Below, in pieces: positions 53,702 to 62,242 of a stretch of DNA of 64,000 nt; position 1 is the stretch's first letter; each line of letters begins with the position of its first letter. A program made the translations under genes and the position numbers. The notes beneath the pieces were generated by a model, which saw only the letters and a program-made list of their open reading frames with translations, was not told the origin of the DNA and searched no databases. Origin of the DNA: Qipengyuania profundimaris (GTDB lineage: Bacteria > Pseudomonadota > Alphaproteobacteria > Sphingomonadales > Sphingomonadaceae); the NCBI RefSeq assembly GCF_030717945.1, contig NZ_JAVAIM010000001.1, forward strand, positions 123,131-187,130, written 5' to 3'.

Positions 53702-55015
53702 CTAGGCTTCTTCCGCGTTTTCGCTCGCGTCGGACACCAGCAGCTTGTCGATCCGGCGGCCGTCCATGTCGACGACTTCGAATCGCCAGCCCTGATCGGT
53801 GAAATACTCGCCCTCCGAGGGGAGCTTCTTGAGGACGTGCAACGCGTAGCCTGCCGCCGTGCCGAACTCGCGGTCTTCGCCATATTCGAGGTCGAGGCGG
53901 TCGGCGAGAGCATCGGCGGAGAGTGAGCCGGAGACCAGCAGCGAACCGTCCTCCCGCTCGACCACGCCGGGAGTGTCGCCGGGATCCTGGTCGCTGGCGA
54001 AATCGCCGACCAGCGCGGTCAGCAGGTCGACCGGGCTGACGATCCCGTCAAGATGGCCGTATTCGTCATGCACCATCGCCAACGGCACTTCGGCCTGCTG
54101 CAGCACGCGCAGTGCATCAACCGCGTCGAGCTGGTCGGGCACGACCTCGGCTTTCTTGAGCAGCGCGACGAGATCGATCGGATCGCCCGCCACCATGCGC
54201 GTCATGATATCGCGCACCTTGACCACGCCGATGACCTTGTCGGGCGAGCCTTCGGCCACCGGCATCAACGAGTGGGGGGAGGTTTCGATCGCAGCACGGA
54301 TCGCGTCCTCGTCCGCTGCGACGTCGAGCCAGTCGATTTCAGGACGCGGGGTCATCACCTCGCGCACCGGGCGCTGGGCGAGACGGACCACGCCCTGGAG
54401 CATCTGGTGCTGCTCGTGCTCGATCACCCCGCTCTGCGTGGCTTCGGCGAACAGCATGTGCAGCTCCTCGGCCGTCACTGCCGCCTGCCCGCTCTTTCGC
54501 ACGCCGAGCAGCTTGATGAGCAGGCCGGACGACGTATCGAGCAACCATACAATGGGCGCGGCCACCTTCGCGAGCAGCGCCATGGGACGCGCCATGACCA
54601 GCGAAATCGGCATGGCCGCCCGCAAGGCTATCTGTTTCGGAACGAGCTCGCCCACGACCAGCGTCGCATAGGTGGTCAGCGCGATGACCAGCGCGAAGCC
54701 GACCTCCTGCGCATATTCGGCAGGCACGCCCAGCATCGCCAGGCGCTCGCCAACCGGACCGCCGAGACTTGCGCCCGAATAGGCCCCTGAGACGATGCCC
54801 ACCAGCGTGATGCCGATCTGCACGGTGGAGAGGAACTTGCCCGGATCGGCCGCCAGATCGAGCGCCGTCTGCGCCGCACCACTACCCTTGTTCGCAGCCT
54901 GCTGCAGGCGCGAGGTCTTGGCGGAAACGATCGCGAGCTCGCTCATGGCGAAAACGCCGTTGAGCACGATGAGGCCCGCGATGATGAACAGGTCGGTCCA
55001 GGGAAAGGGTGTCAC
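53702..55015 (-). CDS. CNNM/CorC-type hemolysin-family membrane protein
   Basis: 437 residues: an N-terminal DUF21 domain with three or four membrane helices (FIIAGLIVLNGVFAMSELAIV to about 170), two CBS repeats (about 210-330, with RPVREVMTPRPEIDWL and DEYGHLDGIVSPVDLL), and a C-terminal CorC/HlyC transporter-associated domain. These proteins are linked to magnesium or cobalt homeostasis; hemolysin is a historical label. GTG 55015 is the family start; the open frame to 55207 runs into the next gene's leader. Confidence 0.88.
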   Translation of the reverse strand: MTPFPWTDLFIIAGLIVLNGVFAMSELAIVSAKTSRLQQAANKGSGAAQTALDLAADPGKFLSTVQIGITLVGIVSGAYSGASLGGPVGERLAMLGVPAEYAQEVGFALVIALTTYATLVVGELVPKQIALRAAMPISLVMARPMALLAKVAAPIVWLLDTSSGLLIKLLGVRKSGQAAVTAEELHMLFAEATQSGVIEHEQHQMLQGVVRLAQRPVREVMTPRPEIDWLDVAADEDAIRAAIETSPHSLMPVAEGSPDKVIGVVKVRDIMTRMVAGDPIDLVALLKKAEVVPDQLDAVDALRVLQQAEVPLAMVHDEYGHLDGIVSPVDLLTALVGDFASDQDPGDTPGVVEREDGSLLVSGSLSADALADRLDLEYGEDREFGTAAGYALHVLKKLPSEGEYFTDQGWRFEVVDMDGRRIDKLLVSDASENAEEA

Positions 55016-55206
55016 GCCGCTGGCGCTAGCACAATTGCACGGCTCTGCCAGCGCCTGCGCGCACTTTCTGTGAAAGCGCCGCGATACTCTCGCTTGGAAC
55101 GAGGACGGGCAACGACGGTTGATGGGGCACGACGCGGGATGGGCGCGTCCCAAACCGCGTGCGGAATTCCCGGAGGATACCGGGCCGCCTTGAAGGAGGA
55201 ATGACA

Positions 55207-55905
55207 ATGAAAAAGTCGCGTGTTCTTACAGCCAGCCTCGCAGCCGTTTCGCTGATGACGGTATCGGCCTGCGTTACCGATCCCAACACCGGCGAGCGAA
55301 AGGTTTCGCGCACCGTGCTCGGCGGGGCCGGCGGTGCCGTCGTCGGCGGCCTGCTGGGCGGCGTTATCGGCGGCAAGACCGGACGCATCATCGGTGCCGT
55401 CGGCGGCGCCGCAGCGGGTGGCTATGTCGGCTATCGCATGGACCAGCAGATCAAGGAACTCGAAGAGCAGACCGCCGGCTCGGGCGTCGATGTCAGCTCG
55501 GTCGATGGCGGTGACGCGATTCTCGTCAACCTGCCCGACGGTGTGACGTTCGCCACCGGCAGCTACACCATCACGCCGGGCTTCCGCGACCTGCTCGACC
55601 GCGTGGCGGACAGCCTGCGCCAGTATCCGAACAGCCTCGTCGACGTGTACGGCCATACCGACACGACCGGCCCGTCCGATGCCAACCAGCGCCTATCCGA
55701 ACAGCGCGCCCAGGCGGTCGCCAACTACCTGATCTCACAGGGCGTCGCCTCGTCGCGCATCCGCTGGATGGGCTTCGGCGAAACGCGCCTCGCGGTGCAG
55801 ACCGCCGACGGCGTGAACGAGCCGCTCAACCGCCGCGTCGAAATCAAGATCATCCCGTTCGACCAAGAAGATGTCGAGGCTGCCCAGCAGTCGCAAGGCT
55901 ACTGA
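55207..55905 (+). CDS. OmpA-family glycine-zipper lipoprotein
   Basis: 232 residues. The lipoprotein signal ends MTVSAC, followed by a glycine-zipper region (about 35-80, GGAGGAVVGGLLGGVIGGKTG) and an OmpA-like domain (about 115-225) with VYGHTDTTGPSDANQRLSEQRAQ and EPLNRRVEIKI. It resembles YiaD-type envelope proteins that bind peptidoglycan. AAGGAGGA abuts an ATG at 55201 but is six bases from the ATG at 55207, so 55207 is used. Confidence 0.92.
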   Translation: MKKSRVLTASLAAVSLMTVSACVTDPNTGERKVSRTVLGGAGGAVVGGLLGGVIGGKTGRIIGAVGGAAAGGYVGYRMDQQIKELEEQTAGSGVDVSSVDGGDAILVNLPDGVTFATGSYTITPGFRDLLDRVADSLRQYPNSLVDVYGHTDTTGPSDANQRLSEQRAQAVANYLISQGVASSRIRWMGFGETRLAVQTADGVNEPLNRRVEIKIIPFDQEDVEAAQQSQGY

Positions 55906-55925
55906 TAGCAGCTGAACAGCAGGGG

Positions 55926-55954
55926 AAGGGCCGGTCTTCGGATCGGCCCTTTTC
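55926..55954 (+). terminator. Intrinsic terminator after the OmpA-family gene
   Basis: AAGGGCCGGTC (55926-55936) and GATCGGCCCTT (55941-55951) with a TTCG loop and one G-U pair, followed by TTTC. It also lies 11 bases beyond the cysQ stop on the other strand, so it may serve both convergent genes. Confidence 0.88.
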
Positions 55955-55964
55955 TTTGCAGAAC

Positions 55965-56747
55965 CTATTTCTGCCCGATCTGTGCCGCGCGTCCGGCCAA
56001 CCGCTTGACGGCGGCTCCGTGGATATTGGGCGAGCAAGCCAGCACGCCGAAAGCGCGCGGATCGCGCTTGTTGTAATCGAGCTTCTTGCCGAAGGCATCG
56101 GTGACAGCCGCGCCCGCCTCGCGGGCAATCAGCCCCGCTGCGGCGATATCCCATTCGAAGCCCCAGCGCAGCGTCGCGACGAGATCGGCCTCGTCGGCGG
56201 CGACCATTGCGATTCGCAGGGCGATGGAATTGGGCTGGTCGACGCAGACGAGGTCGCGGTCGGTCTTAGGTAGCGAGGCCGCAGGCACGCGCGAACCGTC
56301 GAACCGATCGCGCATCGATGCCGTCAGGGCCGCGCCATTGCGCTCCGCACCGCGCCCGGCGACCGCGCTCCACATCTCTCCACGCGCCGGGGCGGACAGC
56401 ATGGCGATCAGGGGTCGCCCCGCGCTGATGAGCGCTACCGACACTGCCCAGCCGCTGCGGCCCCGGATGAAATCGCGCGTGCCGTCCACCGGATCGACCA
56501 GCCAGATCAGATCGCATCCCAGCCGCGCCGGATCGTCCGCCGTCTCTTCCGACAACCACCCCGCCGCAGGCAGCAGCGCGCCCAGCTCGCGCTTCAGGAA
56601 AGCGTCCACCGCCAGATCGGCTTCGCAAACCGGGCTGTTGGGCTCCTTCTCCCAGCTATGCACGGAATTGCCCGCCCCCGGCCAAAGGTCGTAGGCGATC
56701 CGTCCCGCTTCGGAGACGATCGATTCGAGGCGTTGGCTGTCGATCAT
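55965..56747 (-). CDS. cysQ: 3'(2'),5'-bisphosphate nucleotidase, CysQ-type
   Basis: 260-residue Mg-dependent phosphatase of the IMPase superfamily. CysQ removes the 3' phosphate from PAP and PAPS during sulfate assimilation. It shows LSEETADDPARL, the signature LVDPVDGTRDFIRGRSG and WDIAAAGLIAREAGAAVTD. ATG 56747 is preferred to the open frame at 56789. The assignment against generic inositol monophosphatase rests on length and motif pattern. Confidence 0.87.
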   Translation of the reverse strand: MIDSQRLESIVSEAGRIAYDLWPGAGNSVHSWEKEPNSPVCEADLAVDAFLKRELGALLPAAGWLSEETADDPARLGCDLIWLVDPVDGTRDFIRGRSGWAVSVALISAGRPLIAMLSAPARGEMWSAVAGRGAERNGAALTASMRDRFDGSRVPAASLPKTDRDLVCVDQPNSIALRIAMVAADEADLVATLRWGFEWDIAAAGLIAREAGAAVTDAFGKKLDYNKRDPRAFGVLACSPNIHGAAVKRLAGRAAQIGQK

Positions 56748-56866
56748 GAGAGCGGTGTGGCAGTTGCACCCGAACGCGGCACTTTTCAAGCAGGCCTACG
56801 TATGCTTATGCGCCCACAAAACTTTCCACCCCCAGCCGCGCATCCGCGCGAAGGACAAACGCTCCC

Positions 56867-58066
56867 ATGAACATTCACGAATATCAGGCCAAGGAACTGC
56901 TCGCGAAATACGGCATCGCCGTGCCCACCGGCTATGCCGCGATGACTGTCGAAGAAGCGGTCGAGGGCGCGAAGAAGCTTCCCGGGCCGCTCTATGTCGT
57001 GAAGGCGCAGATCCACGCCGGCGGCCGCGGTAAGGGCAAATTCAAAGAGCTTGGTCCCGATGCCAAGGGCGGCGTGCGCCTCTCGAAGAGCGTCGAGGAA
57101 GTCGAAGCGAATGCCAAGGAAATGCTCGGCAACACGCTGGTGACGATCCAGACCGGCGACGAGGGCAAGCAGGTCAATCGCCTCTACGTTACCGACGGCG
57201 TCGATATCGAGAAGGAATACTACCTTTCGATGCTCGTAGACCGTGCCAGCGGACAGGTCGCCATGATCGCCTCGACCGAAGGCGGCATGGACATCGAGGA
57301 CGTCGCGCATGAGACGCCCGAGAAGATCACCACCATCACCATCGACCCGGCGCAAGGCTTCATGCCGCACCATGGCCGCGCCGTTGCCTTCGCTCTCAAG
57401 CTGACGGGCGATACCAACAAGCAGTGCCAGAAGCTTGCCAAGCAACTCTACACCGCCTTCATGGACCTCGACATGGAAATGCTCGAGATCAACCCGCTGG
57501 TGGAAGACAAGGACGGCAACCTCCTCGTCCTCGACACAAAGATGAGCTTCGACGGCAACGCGCTCTATCGCCATAAGGACGTGGAGGAGATGCGCGACGA
57601 GACCGAGGAAGACCCGGCCGAAGTCGAGGCCTCCGAATACGACCTCGCCTACATCAAGCTCGACGGCAACATCGGCTGCATGGTGAACGGCGCAGGCCTT
57701 GCCATGGCGACCATGGACATCATCAAGCTGAACGGCGCCTTCCCGGCGAACTTCCTCGACGTGGGCGGCGGCGCGACGACCGAGAAGGTCACCGCGGCGT
57801 TCAAGATCATCCTCAAGGACCCGGCGGTCGAGGGCATCCTCGTCAACATCTTCGGCGGCATCATGAAATGCGACGTGATCGCCAACGGCATCGTCCAGGC
57901 GGCGAAGGACGTGAACCTCTCAGTCCCGCTGGTCGTGCGCCTCGAAGGCACGAATGTGGAAGCGGGCAAGGAAATCCTCGAGAACTCCGGCCTGCCGATC
58001 GTCAGCGCCGACGATCTGGGCGACGCCGCCCGCAAGATCGTGGCCGAGGTGAAGAAGGCAGCCTGA
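56867..58066 (+). CDS. sucC: Succinate--CoA ligase, ADP-forming, beta subunit
   Basis: 399 residues. Beta subunit of the TCA-cycle ligase with an N-terminal ATP-grasp domain ([59 protein letters not shown]) and a C-terminal CoA-ligase domain ([40 protein letters not shown]). sucD does not follow; etfBA do. The alpha subunit must be encoded elsewhere in the genome. The 119 bases upstream hold its own promoter. Confidence 0.97.
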   Translation: MNIHEYQAKELLAKYGIAVPTGYAAMTVEEAVEGAKKLPGPLYVVKAQIHAGGRGKGKFKELGPDAKGGVRLSKSVEEVEANAKEMLGNTLVTIQTGDEGKQVNRLYVTDGVDIEKEYYLSMLVDRASGQVAMIASTEGGMDIEDVAHETPEKITTITIDPAQGFMPHHGRAVAFALKLTGDTNKQCQKLAKQLYTAFMDLDMEMLEINPLVEDKDGNLLVLDTKMSFDGNALYRHKDVEEMRDETEEDPAEVEASEYDLAYIKLDGNIGCMVNGAGLAMATMDIIKLNGAFPANFLDVGGGATTEKVTAAFKIILKDPAVEGILVNIFGGIMKCDVIANGIVQAAKDVNLSVPLVVRLEGTNVEAGKEILENSGLPIVSADDLGDAARKIVAEVKKAA

Positions 58067-58096
58067 ACCGGTTCTCTTTTTTCGTACGGCATATCG

Positions 58097-58132
58097 AAGG
58101 GGCGGGCACGCGGCAGCGGGTCCGCCCTTTTC
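58097..58132 (+). terminator. Probable terminator of sucC
   Basis: AAGGGGCGG (58097-58105) can pair with CCGCCCTTT (58122-58130), with one G-U pair and a 16-base loop, and TTTTC follows (58128-58132). The large loop makes it a moderate candidate. It lies 30 bases past the sucC stop. Confidence 0.6.
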
Positions 58133-58190
58133 GTTTGCCGCACGGGAACGCCCAGCTTTCCGCGGCTTTCTGAAAGTAAGCATCGCCGAC

Positions 58191-58230
58191 GGCCCACTTG
58201 ACGTTTACGTAAACGCAAGGTAGGTGGGCC
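58191..58230 (+). promoter_or_regulatory. Nested palindromic operator upstream of etfB
   Basis: A perfect 14-base palindrome CGTTTACGTAAACG (58202-58215) lies inside outer arms GGCCCAC (58191-58197) and GTGGGCC (58224-58230). TTGACG (58198-58203), a good -35, overlaps the left half, and TAGGTG (58221) is a weak -10 at 17 bases. The overlap suggests a repressor site. From memory the core is similar in kind to MerR-type LiuR sites that control branched-chain amino-acid genes; that identity is unverified. Confidence 0.7.
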
Positions 58231-58258
58231 GCGAATTCATTCGAGAGGAAGGAACGCC

Positions 58259-59005
58259 ATGAAAATCCTCGTCCCCGTCAAGCGGGTGATCGATTACAAC
58301 GTCAAGCCGCGGGTCAAGGCCGACGGCTCCGGCGTCGATCTTGCCAACGTCAAGATGAGCATGAACCCGTTCGACGAAATCGCCGTCGAGGAAGCCATCC
58401 GCATTAAGGAAGCGGGCAACGCCGAGGAAATCGTCGCCGTTTCAATCGGCCCGGCGAAGGCGCAGGAAACGCTGCGCACGGCGCTGGCGATGGGCGCCGA
58501 CCGCGCGATCCTGGTCGAGACGGACGACGAAGTCGAACCGCTGGCGGTCGCCAAAATCCTCAAGGCCATCGCCGAAGAAGAGCAGCCCGGCCTGATCATG
58601 CTCGGCAAGCAGGCGATCGACGACGATTCGAACCAGACCGGCCAGATGCTCGCCGCGCTGATGGAGCGTCCGCAGGGCACTTTCGCCAATACGGTCGAAG
58701 TCGATGGCGACAGCATCACCGTCAAACGCGAAGTCGACGGCGGCCTCCAGACCGTCAAGCTGACCATGCCGGCCATCGTCACCACCGATTTGCGCCTCAA
58801 CGAGCCGCGCTATGCTTCGCTGCCTAACATCATGAAGGCGAAGAAGAAGCCGCTCGATACCAAGAGCCCGTCCGATTACGGCGTCGATACCGCGCCGCGC
58901 CTCAAGACCACCAATGTCTCCGAACCGCCGGTTCGCCAGGCAGGCGAGAAGGTCGAGGATGTCGATGCGCTGGTCGCCAAGCTGAAGGCGATGGGCGTCG
59001 CCTGA
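58259..59005 (+). CDS. etfB: Electron transfer flavoprotein beta subunit
   Basis: 248 residues. With EtfA it carries electrons from acyl-CoA and other dehydrogenases to ETF-ubiquinone oxidoreductase. It starts [20 protein letters not shown] and has [39 protein letters not shown] and the family signature [35 protein letters not shown] region. GAGAGGAAGGA precedes the ATG. It is controlled by the palindrome 30 bases upstream, if that is an operator. Confidence 0.97.
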   Translation: MKILVPVKRVIDYNVKPRVKADGSGVDLANVKMSMNPFDEIAVEEAIRIKEAGNAEEIVAVSIGPAKAQETLRTALAMGADRAILVETDDEVEPLAVAKILKAIAEEEQPGLIMLGKQAIDDDSNQTGQMLAALMERPQGTFANTVEVDGDSITVKREVDGGLQTVKLTMPAIVTTDLRLNEPRYASLPNIMKAKKKPLDTKSPSDYGVDTAPRLKTTNVSEPPVRQAGEKVEDVDALVAKLKAMGVA

Positions 59006-59032
59006 TCCACTCCAACGAGAAGGAATACGAAT

Positions 59033-59962
59033 ATGAAAACCCTCGTTTGGGTCGAACACGACAATTCCACCATGGCCGACGCCACGCTGGCTGCGGTCAC
59101 CGCCGCATCAAAGCTGGGTGAAGTCCACCTGCTGGTCGCCGGTTCGGGCTGCCGCGCCGTGGCCGATGCCGCCGCCAAGATCGCCGGAGTAGGCAAGGTC
59201 CACCTTGCCGACGATCCGGCTTACGAACATGCGCTGCCCGAGAATGTCGCGCCGCTGATCGCCGACCAGATGGGTCATCACGACGCTTTCGTCGCGCCGG
59301 CCACCACGACGGGCAAGAACGTCGCCCCGCGCGTCGCAGCGCTGCTCGACGTAATGCAGATTTCGGACATTCTCTCGGTCGAAGGCGATAAGACCTTCAC
59401 CCGCCCGATCTACGCCGGCAACGCCATCGCGACAGTCGAAAGCACCGAAGACAAGCTGGTCCTGACCGTACGCGGCACCGCTTTCGACAAGGCGGAACCA
59501 GAAGGCGGCTCGGGCACGGTCGAGGAAATCTCCGGTCCCACCGATGCGGGTATCTCCAGCTTCGTGAGCGAGGAAATCGCCGAGAGCGATCGCCCCGAGC
59601 TGACCAGCGCAAAGATCATCGTATCCGGGGGCCGCGCGCTCAAGGATTCCGAGACCTTCGACGAGATCATCACCCCGCTTGCCGACAAGCTTGGTGCGGG
59701 CATCGGCGCCAGCCGTGCGGCCGTCGATGCGGGCTACGTCCCCAACGACTACCAGGTCGGCCAGACGGGCAAGATCGTCGCGCCGGAAGTCTACATCGCC
59801 ATCGGTATCTCGGGCGCGATCCAGCACCTTGCCGGCATGAAGGATTCCAAGACCATCATTGCCATCAACAAGGACGAAGATGCCCCGATCTTCCAGGTCG
59901 CGGACATCGGTCTCGTCGCCGATCTCTACAAGGCGGTGCCGGAGCTGACCGAAAAGCTTTGA
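59033..59962 (+). CDS. etfA: Electron transfer flavoprotein alpha subunit
   Basis: 309 residues; the FAD-binding subunit. It begins [20 protein letters not shown], with [29 protein letters not shown] and the FAD motif [39 protein letters not shown], then [29 protein letters not shown]. It lies 27 bases after etfB, and its terminator includes the ribosome-binding site of the next gene. Confidence 0.97.
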   Translation: MKTLVWVEHDNSTMADATLAAVTAASKLGEVHLLVAGSGCRAVADAAAKIAGVGKVHLADDPAYEHALPENVAPLIADQMGHHDAFVAPATTTGKNVAPRVAALLDVMQISDILSVEGDKTFTRPIYAGNAIATVESTEDKLVLTVRGTAFDKAEPEGGSGTVEEISGPTDAGISSFVSEEIAESDRPELTSAKIIVSGGRALKDSETFDEIITPLADKLGAGIGASRAAVDAGYVPNDYQVGQTGKIVAPEVYIAIGISGAIQHLAGMKDSKTIIAINKDEDAPIFQVADIGLVADLYKAVPELTEKL

Positions 59963-59985
59963 TCGCCAAGCGATTTTGAATACAG

Positions 59986-60020
59986 ATCCCTCCGAAGCAT
60001 TGTGTTTCGGAGGGATTTTT
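59986..60020 (+). terminator. etfA terminator that also contains the next gene's ribosome-binding site
   Basis: An 11-bp perfect stem ATCCCTCCGAA (59986-59996) and TTCGGAGGGAT (60006-60016) encloses nine bases and is followed by TTTT. The 3' arm contains GGAGGG, the only Shine-Dalgarno-like sequence for the ATG at 60022, eight bases ahead. Folding would therefore stop etfA transcripts and also hide the downstream start on any read-through RNA. Confidence 0.85.
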
Positions 60021-60021
60021 A

Positions 60022-60945
60022 ATGGGTCGCCGTTTTTCCTTTTCAGTCGCTCTGGCGGCTCTGTCTTTTACTTGTCTTGCAACAACTGCCGGTGCGCAGG
60101 ATGCGCCGACAGCATTGCCGCCGTCCAGCAACTGGCACCTCGACATGGCAGAGAACAAATGCCGCCTGCTCCGCACCTTCGGTCCGGAAGACAGCCGGAC
60201 GATTTTCTTCCTTGAGCAATGGGATCCGTCCATGTCGGCGATCTGGGGGCTTGCAGGCCCGGCGGTCGACGACTTGAGAGTGTCGCGGGACGCTCGCTTC
60301 GCCTTCGGACCCGGCGGGGATACGGGCGAATTCCCGGTCGCCGATATGGACCTTGGCGAGCAGAAGCTCGTGAGCGCGACCACTTCGATCGCATTCCACC
60401 CCGGCAAGAATGCCGACGGCGAATGGACCGAAGAAGATCGCGATTGGACCAGCGATCCCCGCGGGCTGGCCCATCTCGACGAAGCCAACGCAGCCGGTAT
60501 TTCGACCTTTACCCTGTCCCAAAGGGGGCGGGACGATATCGTTCTCGACCTCGGTCCGATGGACAAACCGCTGGCGGCGATGAACGTGTGCATGGAGGAT
60601 CTCGTCACTCACTGGGGATTCGACCCCGAACAGCAACGCACGGTCGTCTCGCCGCCCGAGATCGTGAACATGAAGCGGGTCGTGCGCACGATCCAGTCGG
60701 AATATCCTGCGGAGGCTCTGCGCAAGGGGGCGCAAGCCTATTTCGCGCTGCGGCTGACCGTCGACGAGAGCGGAAGAGTAGAAGCCTGCGAAATGCTCAA
60801 CCAGACCGTGGCCGAGGATTTCGACATGCGGAAGCATCCCTGCTCCGTCATGCAGCGGACTGCGCAGATCGAACCGGCGCGCGATGCGGCCGGCCAGCCG
60901 GTGCGGAGCTATCTGGCCCACCGGATATTCTACCGTATCCGATGA
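60022..60945 (+). CDS. Exported protein with TonB-C-like C-terminal domain
   Basis: 307 residues. The Sec signal MGRRFSFSVALAALSFTCLA ends near ATTAGAQ. The middle part (about 35-210) is of no family I recognise. The C-terminal 95 residues (YPAEALRKGAQAYFALRLTVDESGRVEACEMLNQT to YLAHRIFYRIR) follow the TonB C-terminal pattern, with two Cys that may pair. There is no membrane anchor and no proline spacer, so it is not an energy transducer itself. Its ribosome-binding site lies in the preceding terminator. Confidence 0.8.
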   Translation: MGRRFSFSVALAALSFTCLATTAGAQDAPTALPPSSNWHLDMAENKCRLLRTFGPEDSRTIFFLEQWDPSMSAIWGLAGPAVDDLRVSRDARFAFGPGGDTGEFPVADMDLGEQKLVSATTSIAFHPGKNADGEWTEEDRDWTSDPRGLAHLDEANAAGISTFTLSQRGRDDIVLDLGPMDKPLAAMNVCMEDLVTHWGFDPEQQRTVVSPPEIVNMKRVVRTIQSEYPAEALRKGAQAYFALRLTVDESGRVEACEMLNQTVAEDFDMRKHPCSVMQRTAQIEPARDAAGQPVRSYLAHRIFYRIR

Positions 60946-60961
60946 GCTGGCGGGCGGGATC

Positions 60962-62242
60962 CTAGCCGAGAGTTTCGCTGAGGAAATGGATCGTCAGGCC
61001 CACCAGCCCGCCGACCATCGTCCCGTTGATGCGGATGAATTGCAGGTCGCGGCCGACGGCGCTTTCGACCCGGTCGGTGATGGTATGCGCATCCCAGCGG
61101 CGCACGGTTTCGGAGACTAGCCGCACGATCTGGTCGCCATAGCGTGTGGCGATCCCGACCGCCGTGCGGCGGGCGAATCGGTTTATCTGGCGTTGCAGGC
61201 GCAAATCGTCGCGTAGCGCCCCGCCAAGCTCGGCCAGCGTCTCGCTGACATAGCCCGAGCCGAGCCCGCCCGATTCGCGGATCGAAACGATCAGATTGGC
61301 GCGGATGCGCTCCCACGTGCCCTGCCACCATTCGGCGATGGCCGGATTGCCGAGCATCTCCCGCTTCATCCGCTCGATACGGGCCTGCAATTCGGGATCC
61401 TCGCGCAGGCCGGTCGCGAATTCGGCAAGGCCTTCCTCGATCTTGTCGCGCAAGGGGTGGTTCGGATCGACCAGCACTTCGGCGAGCAGCTTGTACAAGC
61501 CGTCGATCACCGAATTTGCGAGCCGCTCGTCAAGTCCGGTGAAGCGGAGGATGCCGTTGGCCCGGCGATGGACCATTTCGCGTACCAGCTGCTCATTGTC
61601 TTCGAGCACCAGCCCCGCCCAGCGGATGATCTTGTCGATCAGCGGCTTGTGCTTGCCGTCCGCCATCATGGCCGTGAGCATCCCGCCGATCAGCGGCGCG
61701 ATTTCCAGCTTGTCGAGCTGCGACTTGATGCCGCTGCGCACCTGCGTGCCCAGCCTTTCTGGGTCGAGCGACTCCAGCACCTCGACGGCCAATTCCCCTG
61801 CGCCCAGCCGGATACGCGAATCGCGCGTCGCCTTGGGATCGGCAAGATAGCTGCCGATCGCTTTCGCCAGATTCATCGACCCCATCCGACGCCCGACGAC
61901 GGCGGGGGTTAGGAAGTTTTCGCGCAGGAAGCCCGCCATCGTGTCGGCGATGCGATCCTTGTTCTCCGGAATGATCGCCGTGTGCGGGATGGGTAGGCCG
62001 AGCGGGCGGCGGAACAGCGCGGTCACCGCGAACCAGTCGGCCAGCCCGCCGACCATCGCGGCCTCCGCAAAGGCGTGGAGATAGCCCCACGCCGGATGCA
62101 GCTCGAGATAGCGGCCCGACAGCAGGAACAGGCCCGCCATCAGGACGATCAGGCCGGTGGCGGTACGCCGCATGATCCGTGCGCGATCCGGCGGCAGCGC
62201 TGGAGGCGCGGAGACTGGGCCGGCGTGGCGGGGATCGTTCAC
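60962..62242 (-). CDS. DUF445-family membrane protein
   Basis: 426 residues. Two membrane helices near the N-terminus (MRRTATGLIVLMAGLFLLSGRYL) are followed by WGYLHAFAEAAMVGGLADWFAVTALFRRPLGLPIPHTAIIPENKDRI, the signature of DUF445 (YheB/YjiN-like). A long helical domain follows. One helix near the C-terminus carries NGTMVGGLVGLTIHFLSETLG. Function unknown. The start overlaps the stop of the RND pump gene by four bases. Confidence 0.9.
   Translation of the reverse strand: MNDPRHAGPVSAPPALPPDRARIMRRTATGLIVLMAGLFLLSGRYLELHPAWGYLHAFAEAAMVGGLADWFAVTALFRRPLGLPIPHTAIIPENKDRIADTMAGFLRENFLTPAVVGRRMGSMNLAKAIGSYLADPKATRDSRIRLGAGELAVEVLESLDPERLGTQVRSGIKSQLDKLEIAPLIGGMLTAMMADGKHKPLIDKIIRWAGLVLEDNEQLVREMVHRRANGILRFTGLDERLANSVIDGLYKLLAEVLVDPNHPLRDKIEEGLAEFATGLREDPELQARIERMKREMLGNPAIAEWWQGTWERIRANLIVSIRESGGLGSGYVSETLAELGGALRDDLRLQRQINRFARRTAVGIATRYGDQIVRLVSETVRRWDAHTITDRVESAVGRDLQFIRINGTMVGGLVGLTIHFLSETLG

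Noticed and set aside
59976-60215. Possible TTG-started leader peptide before the gene at 60022
   Set aside because: The frame crosses the etfA terminator and then runs as a shadow of the exported protein. No ribosome-binding site precedes the TTG.
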